A stretch of DNA of 64,000 bases from Flavobacterium azizsancarii (GTDB lineage Bacteria > Bacteroidota > Bacteroidia > Flavobacteriales > Flavobacteriaceae): assembly GCF_027980145.1 (NCBI RefSeq), contig NZ_JAMZNK010000023.1:17891-81890 (forward strand). Direction: 5' to 3'. Below are positions 13,305 to 22,627 of the stretch, one piece after another. Both the position numbers and the translations under genes were made by a program. The notes below the pieces were generated by a model that had not been told where the DNA came from, searched no databases, and worked only from the letters and a program-made list of their open reading frames with translations. Each line of letters begins with the position of its first letter. Positions within the stretch are counted from its first letter, which is position 1.

Positions 13305-15725
13305 TTATCTCAAAGTAGCTCCAAGTTCCGTCTCGAAAGTTTGTTGCAATTTAGACATGATTTTGTCAATTTGAGCGTCAGTAAGCGTTTTTGTATTGTC
13401 CTGAATGGTAAAGCTCAAAGCGTATGATTTTTTTCCTTCCGGAAGCTTTTCACCTTCATAAACATCAAATAAATTGACATCTTTCAAAAGTGACTTTTCA
13501 GTTTGCTTCGCCAGATTAAAAATACTTTCATAAGTGGTGCTTTTATCAATCAATAAAGCAAGATCTCTACGAACTTCTGGATACTTAGGAATTTCAGTAT
13601 ATTTAATTTTTCCCGTGATGATTTTCAATACCAAATCCCAATTAAAATCAGCAAAATATACATCCTGTTTGATTCCGAAATGTTTTAGTATTGATTTTTT
13701 TACAACACCCATTTCTACTAATGTGTCATTGTTGTAGCAAATCGCAGTTCCTTCTGAAAATATATCGGTTTGCACCGGCGCATTAGAAATTTTGTCAATT
13801 CCCAAACGGGCAAGAATTCCTTTTACATATCCTTTTAATAAAAAGAAATCAGTAGTTTTTTGTGGGTTTGTCCAGCTTTCTCTATTTCTGTTTCCGGAAA
13901 CCAATAAAGTCAGATGTTTGTGTTCTTCGTATCCGTTAAGATATTTATGATATGACTTACCGTATTCGAATAATTTTAAATCAGAATTTTTTCTGTTGAT
14001 GTTATATGAAATAGCCTCTAAACCAGAAAACAATAATGACTGGCGCATGGTAGCCAAATCACTGCTTAAAGGATTTAGCATAGTAACATTATGCTCTTCT
14101 TTTAATACGGTTGATAATTTAGCATAAGCTGCTGTAGTCAACGAATTGGCCATCATTTCATGAAAACCTTGCGAGTTTAATTGAGACGCAATTACATTTT
14201 GTACTTTATAATCTTCAGTTCTAGGCGAATTAGAAACTGTTGCATTGAATTTTTTTGAAAAGTTAATGTTGTTATAACCGTAAACTCTCAGGATTTCTTC
14301 AATTACGTCAATTTCTCGTTGTACATCTACACGATAAGCCGGTATTGTTAAACCTAAACCAGAATCAGAAACGCTGTTTACTTTAATATCTAAAGAAACT
14401 AATATCTTTTTGATTGTATCTTTTGGAATTTCCTGACCAATAATTTTAGAAACATGACTAAAGTTTAGTAAAACAGAAACATCTTCTGCTTTTTTAGGAT
14501 ATACTTCTACAACATCAGATGTCAATTTACCGCCAGCGACCTCTAAAATTAATAGAGCAGCACGTTTCAATGCATATTCAGTGATAGTTGGATCAATTCC
14601 TCTTTCAAATCTAAAAGAAGCATCCGTATTCAATTGATGTCTTTTAGCTGTTTTACGAATACTTACAGCATCAAAATAAGCACTTTCTAAAAATATAGTA
14701 GTTGTACCTTCAGTTACACCTGATTTTTTTCCACCAAAAACACCTGCAATACAAAGAGGACCTTTTTCGTCACAAATCATTAGATCCTCTTTATGCAATG
14801 TTCTTTCAACATCGTCTAAAGTGACAAATTTTGTACCTTCAGGAACCGTTTTTACAATTATTTTTCCGTTAATTTTTGCAGCATCAAACGCGTGAAGAGG
14901 TTGACCTAATTCGTGTAAAACATAATTAGTAACGTCAACAATGTTATTTTTTGGAGTTAGTCCAATAGCTTTTAAGCGATCCTGTAACCATGCAGGAGAT
15001 TCTTTTACAGAAATCCCTGAGATTGTTACTCCGCAATATCTTGGTGCTAGAAGTGGCTCTTCTACATTTACATCAATTTTCAAAGTACGCATGTCAACCC
15101 TGAAGTTACTTACAGACGGAGTAATTAATTCGATATTGACACCGCGTTGCAACATTCCGGCTCTTAAATCACGTGCTGTTCCAAAATGACTCATTGCATC
15201 TGCACGATTAGGAGTTAATCCTATTTCGAAAACTTCATCATTTACAACTTGAAATACTTCTGATACTGCTGTTCCGGGTGCCAATGCAGCATCCAGAACC
15301 ATGATTCCGTCGTGACTTGTGCCCAATCCTAGTTCATCCTCAGCACAAATCATTCCGTGACTTTCATGTCCGCGAATTTTTCCTTTTTTAATAGTAAATT
15401 CAACACCATCTTTATCATATAAAACAGTTCCAATAGTAGCTACCGGTACTTTTTGTCCTGCTGCAACATTCGCCGCTCCACAAACAATTTGTATAGGAGA
15501 TTCTAAACCAATATTTACAGTAGTAATCTTTAATCTGTCTGCATCAGGATGTTTCTCACAAGTAAGTACGTGCCCTACAACAACACCTATTAAACCGCCT
15601 TTAACCGATTGGTATTTTTCGACCACTTCTACTTCAAGACCTAAATCTGTTAATAGTTCTGAAGTTTGCTCAGAAGTCCAGTCTGTTTTAATAAATTGTT
15701 TTAACCAGTTATAAGATATTTTCAT
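13305..15725 (-). CDS. pheT: Phenylalanine-tRNA ligase beta subunit
   Basis: The beta chain of the alpha2-beta2 synthetase that charges tRNA-Phe; it carries the editing site. From ATG 15725 (MKISYNWLKQFI) the product has 806 residues. It has an EMAP/tRNA-binding domain near residues 40-150 (VVGHVLTCEKHPDADRLK), B3/B4 and B5 domains in the middle and an FDX-ACB domain at the C-terminus (KYPEVRRDLALLI). An in-frame ATG at 15758 is less likely because the promoter -7 box (15763-15756) overlaps it. pheS is not adjacent in this window. Confidence 0.96.
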   Translation of the reverse strand: MKISYNWLKQFIKTDWTSEQTSELLTDLGLEVEVVEKYQSVKGGLIGVVVGHVLTCEKHPDADRLKITTVNIGLESPIQIVCGAANVAAGQKVPVATIGTVLYDKDGVEFTIKKGKIRGHESHGMICAEDELGLGTSHDGIMVLDAALAPGTAVSEVFQVVNDEVFEIGLTPNRADAMSHFGTARDLRAGMLQRGVNIELITPSVSNFRVDMRTLKIDVNVEEPLLAPRYCGVTISGISVKESPAWLQDRLKAIGLTPKNNIVDVTNYVLHELGQPLHAFDAAKINGKIIVKTVPEGTKFVTLDDVERTLHKEDLMICDEKGPLCIAGVFGGKKSGVTEGTTTIFLESAYFDAVSIRKTAKRHQLNTDASFRFERGIDPTITEYALKRAALLILEVAGGKLTSDVVEVYPKKAEDVSVLLNFSHVSKIIGQEIPKDTIKKILVSLDIKVNSVSDSGLGLTIPAYRVDVQREIDVIEEILRVYGYNNINFSKKFNATVSNSPRTEDYKVQNVIASQLNSQGFHEMMANSLTTAAYAKLSTVLKEEHNVTMLNPLSSDLATMRQSLLFSGLEAISYNINRKNSDLKLFEYGKSYHKYLNGYEEHKHLTLLVSGNRNRESWTNPQKTTDFFLLKGYVKGILARLGIDKISNAPVQTDIFSEGTAICYNNDTLVEMGVVKKSILKHFGIKQDVYFADFNWDLVLKIITGKIKYTEIPKYPEVRRDLALLIDKSTTYESIFNLAKQTEKSLLKDVNLFDVYEGEKLPEGKKSYALSFTIQDNTKTLTDAQIDKIMSKLQQTFETELGATLR

Positions 15726-15755
15726 GTTAACTTTTTTATTCTTTGTATAAGGATA

Positions 15756-15763
15756 CAAATATA
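15756..15763 (-). promoter_or_regulatory. Probable pheT -7 box
   Basis: TATATTTG on the minus strand fits TAnnTTTG and lies 31 bases before ATG 15725. A TTG is present upstream, but at 24 bases the spacing is longer than usual. Confidence 0.5.
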
Positions 15764-16000
15764 AGGATTGCGTGTGGTAGTAAGAAACAATTTATTTGGT
15801 TTTTTCGAGCTGTTTTTATTCAGTATTAAAGTTTCTGTTATTGAGTATTCTACATATTTACTGCTAATATTTTATTAATTTATAATTAAATATTAGTTAT
15901 AAAAACGAATGTGAAATATTTGTGCTACTATGTGAATGAATAGTGCTATTCTGTTAAGAAGTATGAAGGTAAATTTGAAATGAATCAAAAACATAATATC

Positions 16001-17506
16001 ATGAGCAATACCATCCAAAGACCTGAATTTAAGGCGAAATATGACAATTACATAAACGGCAAATTTACCGCACCGGTTAAAGGCGAATATTATGATGTTC
16101 TTTCTCCTATTGATGGAAAAGTATTTACAAAGGCCGCACATTCAGGCAAAGAAGATTTAGAATTAGCTGTAGATGCCGCATACGAAGCATTTAAAACCTG
16201 GGGAAAAACATCAGTTACAGAGCGTAGTATTTTATTAAATAAGATTGCACAAAAAATAGAAGATAACCTAGAGTATATTGCTACAGTAGAGACTATTGAT
16301 AACGGAAAACCAATTCGCGAAACACTTGCTGCAGATATTCCGTTGGCAATTGATCACTTTAGGTATTTTGCAGGCGTAATTCGTGCTGAAGAAAGTTCAA
16401 TTGCAGAACTTGATTCTCAGACAGTTTCTATTGCTTTAAGCGAACCATTAGGTGTTGTTGCCCAGATAATTCCATGGAATTTCCCAATTCTGATGGCAGT
16501 CTGGAAAATTGCTCCGGCATTGGCCGCAGGAAATACAATTGTTTTAAAACCCGCAGAAAGTACTCCAATTTCTATTTTAGTACTAATGGAATTAATAGGA
16601 GATATTCTGCCTCCCGGAGTTTTGAATATCGTAAATGGCTTTGGTGCAGAATTAGGCCGTCCGTTAGTGACCAACAAAAAAGTTTCTAAAGCCGCTTTTA
16701 CTGGTTCTACCACTACAGGACGTTTGGTGATGCAATATGCTACAGAAAATATTATTCCGGTTACTCTGGAACTTGGTGGTAAATCTCCAAATATATTCTT
16801 TCCGTCAGTAGCAGATCATGATGATGACTTTTTTGACAAAGCAATCGAAGGCGCTGTTTTATTTGCCTTAAATCAAGGTGAAATATGTACTTGTCCGTCA
16901 AGACTATTAATTCATGAGGATATCTACGAAAAGTTCATTGCAAAAGTTATCGAACGTACGGAAGCAATTATTGCAGGAAATCCGTTAGATAAATCAACAA
17001 TGATTGGTGCGCAGACTTCATTAGTGCAGAAACAAAAAATCATGTCCTACATTAAACTTGGCAAAGAAGAAGGTGCAGAATTGTTGACAGGAGGAGATGA
17101 AAATCATTTAGGAGGAGACCTTGAAGGCGGTTATTATATCAAACCAACTTTGTTTAAAGGGAATAATAAAATGAGAATTTTTCAGGAAGAGATTTTTGGA
17201 CCAGTACTCGCAGTAACAACATTTAAAACTACTGAAGAAGCTATAGAAATCGCCAATGATACTATGTATGGTTTGGGAGCAGGAGTATGGACACGTGATG
17301 CACATGAAATTTATCAGGTTCCAAGAGCGATCCAATCAGGTCGTGTATGGATCAATCAGTATCATTCTTACCCAGCGGGAGCACCTTTTGGAGGTTATAA
17401 ACAATCCGGAATTGGTCGTGAAAATCATAAAATGATGTTAGGACAATACCGTCAAACCAAGAATATGCTGATTTCATACGATAAAAAGAAATTAGGTTTC
17501 TTCTAA
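16001..17506 (+). CDS. NAD-dependent aldehyde dehydrogenase (ExaC/AldB type)
   Basis: Oxidises aldehydes, probably acetaldehyde or similar, to acids. Counting from MSNTIQ, the catalytic cysteine is C296 in NQGEICTCPSR and the general base is E257 in LELGGKSP; the substrate channel stretch IIPWNFP is present. The ICTCPSR motif is typical of ExaC/AldB enzymes. ATG 15980 is an alternative start seven codons upstream. An alcohol dehydrogenase and a DUF779 gene follow on the same strand, a set often seen together, which supports a role in alcohol and aldehyde oxidation. An AraC gene at the end of the set may control it. Confidence 0.93.
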   Translation: MSNTIQRPEFKAKYDNYINGKFTAPVKGEYYDVLSPIDGKVFTKAAHSGKEDLELAVDAAYEAFKTWGKTSVTERSILLNKIAQKIEDNLEYIATVETIDNGKPIRETLAADIPLAIDHFRYFAGVIRAEESSIAELDSQTVSIALSEPLGVVAQIIPWNFPILMAVWKIAPALAAGNTIVLKPAESTPISILVLMELIGDILPPGVLNIVNGFGAELGRPLVTNKKVSKAAFTGSTTTGRLVMQYATENIIPVTLELGGKSPNIFFPSVADHDDDFFDKAIEGAVLFALNQGEICTCPSRLLIHEDIYEKFIAKVIERTEAIIAGNPLDKSTMIGAQTSLVQKQKIMSYIKLGKEEGAELLTGGDENHLGGDLEGGYYIKPTLFKGNNKMRIFQEEIFGPVLAVTTFKTTEEAIEIANDTMYGLGAGVWTRDAHEIYQVPRAIQSGRVWINQYHSYPAGAPFGGYKQSGIGRENHKMMLGQYRQTKNMLISYDKKKLGFF

Positions 17507-17586
17507 AAATAAATTACAACCCCTATATAAATTAGAGAGCAATATGTTAAACAAAAGTGTATTGTTCTCGCTAATAAATCATCTAT

Positions 17587-18621
17587 ATGCTACCTAAAAC
17601 TATGAAAGCCGCAGTTATTAGAGAATTTGGTTCTCTTTTACAAATTGAAGAAGTCGAAGTTAAACGCCCGGGAAGAAATGAAATTCTTGTAAAAGTAATT
17701 GCAAGTGGAGTTTGTCATACTGATTTACACGCAATTGAAGGAGATTGGCCGGTTAAACCGAAAATGCCATTAATTCCGGGTCATGAAGCTGTAGGATATG
17801 TAGTTGCTTTAGGGCAGGACGTAAAAAATGTTAAAGAAGGAGATGCAGTTGGTGTGCCATGGCTTTATAGTGCATGTGGTGGTTGTGATCAATGCATAAC
17901 GGGTTGGGAAACATTATGCGATACACAGCAAAATGGAGGTTATAGTGTAGATGGAGGATTTGCAGAATATGTAATTGCAGATGCAAGATATGTTGGGATT
18001 TTACCATCTAATGTGAATTTTATGGAAATGGCACCAATACTTTGCGCAGGAGTAACCGTGTACAAAGGACTTAAAGAAACCGAAGTAAAACCTGGTGAAT
18101 GGGTTGCAATTTCAGGAATTGGAGGTCTTGGACATGTTGCTGTACAATACGCAAAAGCAATGGGAATGCATGTTGCAGCAATTGATGTTGCCGATGATAA
18201 ACTTGATTTGGCTAAAAGACTTGGAGCAGATTTAGTAGTAAACGCAAAAAATCAAAATCCTGGAGAATTCTTAAAGAAAGAAGTCGGTGGAATGCACGGG
18301 GCATTGATTACCGCAGTTTCTCCTATTGCTTTCAAGCAAGGTCTTGAAACATTAAGAAGAAAGGGTACAATGGCACTCAACGGACTTCCTCCGGGAAATT
18401 TTGATTTATCAATTTTTGATACTGTTTTAAACAGGATTACAATTCGAGGTTCAATTGTAGGAACTCGTAAAGACATGAAAGAAGCAATTGAATTTGCTGT
18501 TGAAGGAAAAGTCAAAGCTACCGTTACGCCAGCAAAACTGGAAAATATTAACGAAGTTTTTGACAAAATGAAAAAGGGGCAAATTGAAGGACGAGTCGTT
18601 CTTGAAATTGCAAAAGCATAA
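17587..18621 (+). CDS. adhP: Zinc-dependent alcohol dehydrogenase (AdhP type)
   Basis: A medium-chain alcohol dehydrogenase that interconverts primary alcohols and aldehydes with NAD. The catalytic zinc site is seen in GVCHTDLHAIEGDWP and PLIPGHEAVGYV, the structural zinc cysteines in SACGGCDQCITGWETLC, and the Rossmann motif is GIGGLGHVAVQYAKAMG. The length of 344 residues is normal. The start may be 17587 or ATG 17602 (MKAAVIREFG, the usual family beginning). It lies 80 bases after the aldehyde dehydrogenase. A 10-bp hairpin without a T-run (17535-17569) lies between them, so read-through is likely. Confidence 0.94.
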   Translation: MLPKTMKAAVIREFGSLLQIEEVEVKRPGRNEILVKVIASGVCHTDLHAIEGDWPVKPKMPLIPGHEAVGYVVALGQDVKNVKEGDAVGVPWLYSACGGCDQCITGWETLCDTQQNGGYSVDGGFAEYVIADARYVGILPSNVNFMEMAPILCAGVTVYKGLKETEVKPGEWVAISGIGGLGHVAVQYAKAMGMHVAAIDVADDKLDLAKRLGADLVVNAKNQNPGEFLKKEVGGMHGALITAVSPIAFKQGLETLRRKGTMALNGLPPGNFDLSIFDTVLNRITIRGSIVGTRKDMKEAIEFAVEGKVKATVTPAKLENINEVFDKMKKGQIEGRVVLEIAKA

Positions 18622-18631
18622 TTAAAATCAT

Positions 18632-18671
18632 AAAAGTAACAAGCTTATAGTATTATAAGTTTGTTACTTTT
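18632..18671. terminator. Terminator after the alcohol dehydrogenase
   Basis: An 18-bp stem with one G-U pair and a 4-base loop, flanked by A on one side and T on the other. It separates the dehydrogenase from the DUF779 gene. Confidence 0.7.
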
Positions 18672-18687
18672 TTAAATTATTAGAATC

Positions 18688-19062
18688 ATGATAAAAAGAC
18701 TTGACGCCACACAAAAAGCTATTGATTTAATAAAAGTTCTAAAAGAAAAACACGGTAATTTAATGTTTTACCAGGCTGGAGGCTGTTGTGAAGGTACACA
18801 ACCACAATGTTTTGAAAAAGGCGGATATTATCAGCGTATGGGAGATGTTTGTATAGGAACTATTGAAGATACTGAATTTTGGGTCGACAAGGATTTATTC
18901 GAATATTGGAAACATGCGCATTTTACATTAACGGTAATAGACGCTTTTGGAGTAGGGGGCTTTTCACTGGAAACTCCTTTAAAAAAAACATTTCAAATTG
19001 AATATCGAATTTTTACTGAAGAAGAAGAGAAAGATCTTGAACCGGTTAAGTTTATTGATTAA
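18688..19062 (+). CDS. DUF779 family protein
   Basis: A 124-residue DUF779 protein. The family-typical cysteine-rich stretch is visible in FYQAGGCCEGTQPQCFEKG, and the C-terminal part has GVGGFSLETPLKKTFQIEYRIF. Members are regularly encoded next to aldehyde dehydrogenases, as here, but their biochemical role is not known; the conserved cysteines suggest metal or aldehyde binding. The gene follows the alcohol dehydrogenase after a terminator hairpin, so it may have partly separate expression. Confidence 0.88.
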   Translation: MIKRLDATQKAIDLIKVLKEKHGNLMFYQAGGCCEGTQPQCFEKGGYYQRMGDVCIGTIEDTEFWVDKDLFEYWKHAHFTLTVIDAFGVGGFSLETPLKKTFQIEYRIFTEEEEKDLEPVKFID

Positions 19063-19184
19063 AGAGCAGTTCAAAGAAACGGAGTTGTAAATTAATAAAG
19101 TTTTTTTGTCCATTATATTCACTAAAAAATGATAAAAAATAACATTTAAATCGTTTCGAAAAATGAGTTATTTCTATTATGTTC

Positions 19185-19217
19185 AAACCCGACAGGTTTT
19201 TAAAACCTGTCGGGTTT
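19185..19217. repeat. Perfect 16-bp palindrome
   Basis: Two 16-base arms (half-sequence AAACCCGACAGGTTTT) around a single central base. From memory this motif recurs in intergenic DNA of Flavobacterium species. Here it sits between the convergent DUF779 and AraC genes and could end both transcripts. Confidence 0.7.
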
Positions 19218-19356
19218 ACTATGTGTAACGGTTAGTAAAGCTTCTATGAGAATCTAAAAAGGACTCCAATTTATTACCAAAGGCAAAATGCCATAATCGA
19301 CTGCGAGAAACCTTTGACACTTGGCAGTTCTGGATCCTTGTGCCTTTTAAAGAAAA

Positions 19357-20280
19357 TTAATTAACATACAGTAATTGATATTGCTTAGGAGTAATTCCCT
19401 CGTGTTTTTTAAACAACCTGATAAAATAATTTGCGTCTTCAAAACCGGATAAGTAGCAAACTTCATTTATTTGAATTGCAGGGTTTCGAAGTAATTTTTT
19501 AGCTTGTTTTATTTTTTCATTCAAAATATACTCAATCGGACTCATGCCTAACTCTCGTTTAAAGAACCGATAGAAAGATGCTGTGCTCATACAAGCTTTG
19601 TCACTCAGGTTTTTAAGGTTTATATTTTCTTTTAAATTGAGTTTAATAAATTCAGTTACTTCAAAAATCGGATTGTTGGATTGAATTGCAATTCCATCAT
19701 CAATCGATTTTATCGTTTGTGTTTGTATAATTCGGATTAGTAATTCCTGCAAAGTCAAGTCAGCAAGAGCGTCTTTGGTAATAGAAGTTCCCATGCATTC
19801 CTTAATCAGTTTATTGATTGTTGAAGCAAGATCTACATTATTGTAAAAGAAATAGTTTTGATAATTTAATTGCCAATAAGCATCAGCACCTTCTTTTGGA
19901 TAACGCTCGTTTAGAAAGTTTAATGTCTCTGTTATTTTAGGTTTGTCTATTGCTAATGCAAGGCATTGGGTGGGATTTTCTCTGGAAGCTTCAGGAAAAT
20001 CAATTTTCATTTCTACGTTCGACGGAATAACCACTGTTTCGCCTGGCAGATAATCAAATCCGGGTTCATCAAAAAGATGCATTACTTTTTTACCTCTTAA
20101 CATACTGGTTACCACAAAATCATTGAATTTTAAAGGAACCAGGTTCGAAGATTCGTAGGTTTCGAAAATATTTAGTTCACAATGGTTTAGTGTATAAACG
20201 GTCCTGTTTTCGATAAGAGTTTTTAATGATTTTTTATTTGATAATTGCGGAGGATTGATTAAAGCACGTTGGTTATTCAT
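19357..20280 (-). CDS. AraC-family transcriptional regulator
   Basis: A 307-residue regulator. The N-terminal part resembles the AraC_N sensor domain (DYLPGETVVIPSN and surrounding strands). The C-terminal 90 residues contain two helix-turn-helix motifs, ending with EVCYLSGFEDANYFIRLFKK and the signature ITPKQYQ. It is convergent with the ALDH-ADH-DUF779 set. Regulators of this class often sit beside such genes, so control of aldehyde and alcohol oxidation is a reasonable inference. It could instead act on the bestrophin and efflux genes behind it. Confidence 0.88.
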   Translation of the reverse strand: MNNQRALINPPQLSNKKSLKTLIENRTVYTLNHCELNIFETYESSNLVPLKFNDFVVTSMLRGKKVMHLFDEPGFDYLPGETVVIPSNVEMKIDFPEASRENPTQCLALAIDKPKITETLNFLNERYPKEGADAYWQLNYQNYFFYNNVDLASTINKLIKECMGTSITKDALADLTLQELLIRIIQTQTIKSIDDGIAIQSNNPIFEVTEFIKLNLKENINLKNLSDKACMSTASFYRFFKRELGMSPIEYILNEKIKQAKKLLRNPAIQINEVCYLSGFEDANYFIRLFKKHEGITPKQYQLLYVN

Positions 20281-20352
20281 TGTGATTAAATTTTAAGTAA
20301 AGACTTTAAATTTAATAAAAATTTTAATAGAAAACTTACATTTAACGTTTAA

Positions 20353-21216
20353 TTAAATGAGTTCTTCAACATGTTTTTTTATGTTTTCTGCAATTTTTTT
20401 GGTAGGCAAATCATTTTCATCGTCACCAAAAGGATCTTCAATTTCTTCAGCGATAAGCTCTAAACTAGCCAATACATAAAAAATGAAAACAACGACCGGA
20501 GCAACAAAATAACCCAGACTAATAGAATAACCAAAAGGTAATGTCATGGTGTAAAAGAAAATGAATTTTTTTATAAAAGCGCTGTAAGAATAGGGGATAG
20601 GAGTGTTTTTTATTCTCTCGCACGCTCCGCAGATATCAGTAAAAGATTGTAATTCTTCATTTAAAATAATAAGTTGATCCCCTGTGATTTTTTTAGCATC
20701 ATATAAATCGTTGATCTTATGAAACATCATTCTTTTTACCTGATTCGGTTTATGTTTATGATGATCAATTTCAAGATCTACATCTTCAAAAAGTTGTTTG
20801 CTCGTTTCAGAATCATGCAAATGTTTGTGTAAAATTGAAGCATAAGTGGGAATGAATTTTCTGAAAAACTTTCGATCGTTTTCATCTTTAAGCATTGCCG
20901 AAAGTTTGATAGCCAGATTACGGCTATTATTCACGAGACCTCCCCATAATTTCCGACCTTCCCACCAACGATCATACGCTGTATTGGTTCTGAAAACAAG
21001 CAATAACGAAATTACAAATCCTAACATTCCGTGCATAATTGGAATGTTGTGGATGTAATCGTTTTTACCAAATTTAAAATACGCGATTTCAAGATATCCG
21101 ATAATACAGGAATAAATTCCGATAGCGATCATAATCGGAAACAGCTTTCTTACGGTATCTGATTTATGAACATGGAATATAAAAGTAAACCAATCTTTTG
21201 TATTATATGAGATCAT
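20353..21216 (-). CDS. Bestrophin-like membrane channel (UPF0187)
   Basis: A 287-residue membrane protein of the bestrophin/RFP-TM family, whose bacterial members form pentameric ion channels. Visible features are the N-terminal amphipathic stretch DWFTFIFHVHKSD, hydrophobic segments near residues 25-45, 60-78, 210-228 and 232-252, the conserved RTNTAYDRWWEGRKLWGGLV and the C-terminal EEIEDPFGDDENDLP. It lies 27 bases after the TolC-type gene on the same strand and is probably the tail of the efflux operon, although no functional link is known. Confidence 0.9.
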   Translation of the reverse strand: MISYNTKDWFTFIFHVHKSDTVRKLFPIMIAIGIYSCIIGYLEIAYFKFGKNDYIHNIPIMHGMLGFVISLLLVFRTNTAYDRWWEGRKLWGGLVNNSRNLAIKLSAMLKDENDRKFFRKFIPTYASILHKHLHDSETSKQLFEDVDLEIDHHKHKPNQVKRMMFHKINDLYDAKKITGDQLIILNEELQSFTDICGACERIKNTPIPYSYSAFIKKFIFFYTMTLPFGYSISLGYFVAPVVVFIFYVLASLELIAEEIEDPFGDDENDLPTKKIAENIKKHVEELI

Positions 21217-21243
21217 TGATGTTTGTTTTGAAACAAATTTACT

Positions 21244-22554
21244 TTAAAAATTAATATTTCCAGCCAATTCTTTTAAGGCAATTTCGGATAGTTTCGCTTC
21301 ATATTGTGCATTACTGTAACGTACTTTTGCGTTAACATAATTTAATTGAGCTGTTCTGAAATCCAGAGTTGTAATGGTTCCAATTCTAAATTTGTCCAGC
21401 GTGATGTCTAAATTTTGTTTTGCAATTGCTTCGTTATCTTCTTCAAGACCAATTAATTCCAGATTGGTCAAGTACGTTTGAAAAGCAGTGCTTAATTGTG
21501 TATTTAGAATCATATTTTGCTGCTCAATCGCAATTTGAGAATTTTCGATTTCCAGTTTTGCTACCTTTTCATTTCGGTGTTGGTTAAAACCATCAAATAT
21601 ATTCAGAGTAGCGTTAAAACCATAATTAAAACCTTTTGACGAAGCTTCACTTGTAAAACCTAAACTAGATTGCGTTTCAGAAAAATTGTAACCGGATGTT
21701 AAGTTTACTATCGGATATCGATTTGCTTTTACCTGTTTTAGCTGTAATTCGGCAATTCTTTTGTTGATGATTTGCGATTCTAAAGCCGGGTTCTGTTTCC
21801 GTGCTAATTCCATTAAATCAATCAAAACCAATTTATTATCAACTTTTACCAAATCAGTTACAGTAAAGTTAATTTTAGGGTCACGGGCTAAATATTGATT
21901 CAGTAATATTTTGGCATTCGCATAAGATTCCTTTTGTCTTAACAAGGCTACCTGATCTGAATTTAAATCTACCTGAGCATTTAATACCTCAAGTTTCGAT
22001 GCTTTTCCAATGCTGAAACGATTCTTGGCTAATGTTAATCTTTGTTTTGAGATTACAATTGTAGTATCTAAAGCAGATAATTGCTGTTGTTGCTGTACTA
22101 AATCATAATAAGCCGAGTTTACCTGACCAATTTTCATTAAAATGGTTCTTTTTAATTCCGCATCGCCTAATTTTTGCAACTCTTTTAACTGGTCTAATCT
22201 GGCAAACATTTTCATACCGTCAAAAACAGTCCATCCTAAACTTACACCATAATTTAAACTATTGTTTTTAGCATTGTTTAAGGATGTCGAAGTTCCATCC
22301 TGACGTGTTTGTGATGAATTTGTGACACTGTTATTGTCTGTAACAGATGCTGTAGCTGTTGGTAGCATACCTGCGTTTCCAACAGTTACATTGGTTTCTG
22401 TGATTTTCGTATTGTTTTTGGCGATCTTAATTTCAAAATTATTTTCCAAAGCTATTTTCATAGCGTCTTCAATAGTCAGGACATCCTGAGCGCTGCTTTT
22501 TGCTATGCAAAACAAAAATAAAACGATACTTATTAATGTTGTTTTAGTTTTCAT
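21244..22554 (-). CDS. TolC-family outer-membrane efflux protein
   Basis: A 436-residue outer-membrane channel component. A signal peptide ends near residue 22 (IAKSSAQ). Two repeated helical halves follow, each with the TolC pattern of long coiled helices; the first contains ALENNFEIKIAKNNTKITE and the second ARKQNPALESQIINKRIAEL. With the pump and adaptor genes upstream it completes a tripartite efflux system crossing both membranes. It starts 73 bases after the pump gene and is surely in the same operon. Confidence 0.93.
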   Translation of the reverse strand: MKTKTTLISIVLFLFCIAKSSAQDVLTIEDAMKIALENNFEIKIAKNNTKITETNVTVGNAGMLPTATASVTDNNSVTNSSQTRQDGTSTSLNNAKNNSLNYGVSLGWTVFDGMKMFARLDQLKELQKLGDAELKRTILMKIGQVNSAYYDLVQQQQQLSALDTTIVISKQRLTLAKNRFSIGKASKLEVLNAQVDLNSDQVALLRQKESYANAKILLNQYLARDPKINFTVTDLVKVDNKLVLIDLMELARKQNPALESQIINKRIAELQLKQVKANRYPIVNLTSGYNFSETQSSLGFTSEASSKGFNYGFNATLNIFDGFNQHRNEKVAKLEIENSQIAIEQQNMILNTQLSTAFQTYLTNLELIGLEEDNEAIAKQNLDITLDKFRIGTITTLDFRTAQLNYVNAKVRYSNAQYEAKLSEIALKELAGNINF

Positions 22555-22627
22555 GTGATGAATTGTTGGCTGCGAATTAAGCTTTAAGACGAAATTCGCT
22601 GTCTATATTTTTTCAAATTTTTAATAT

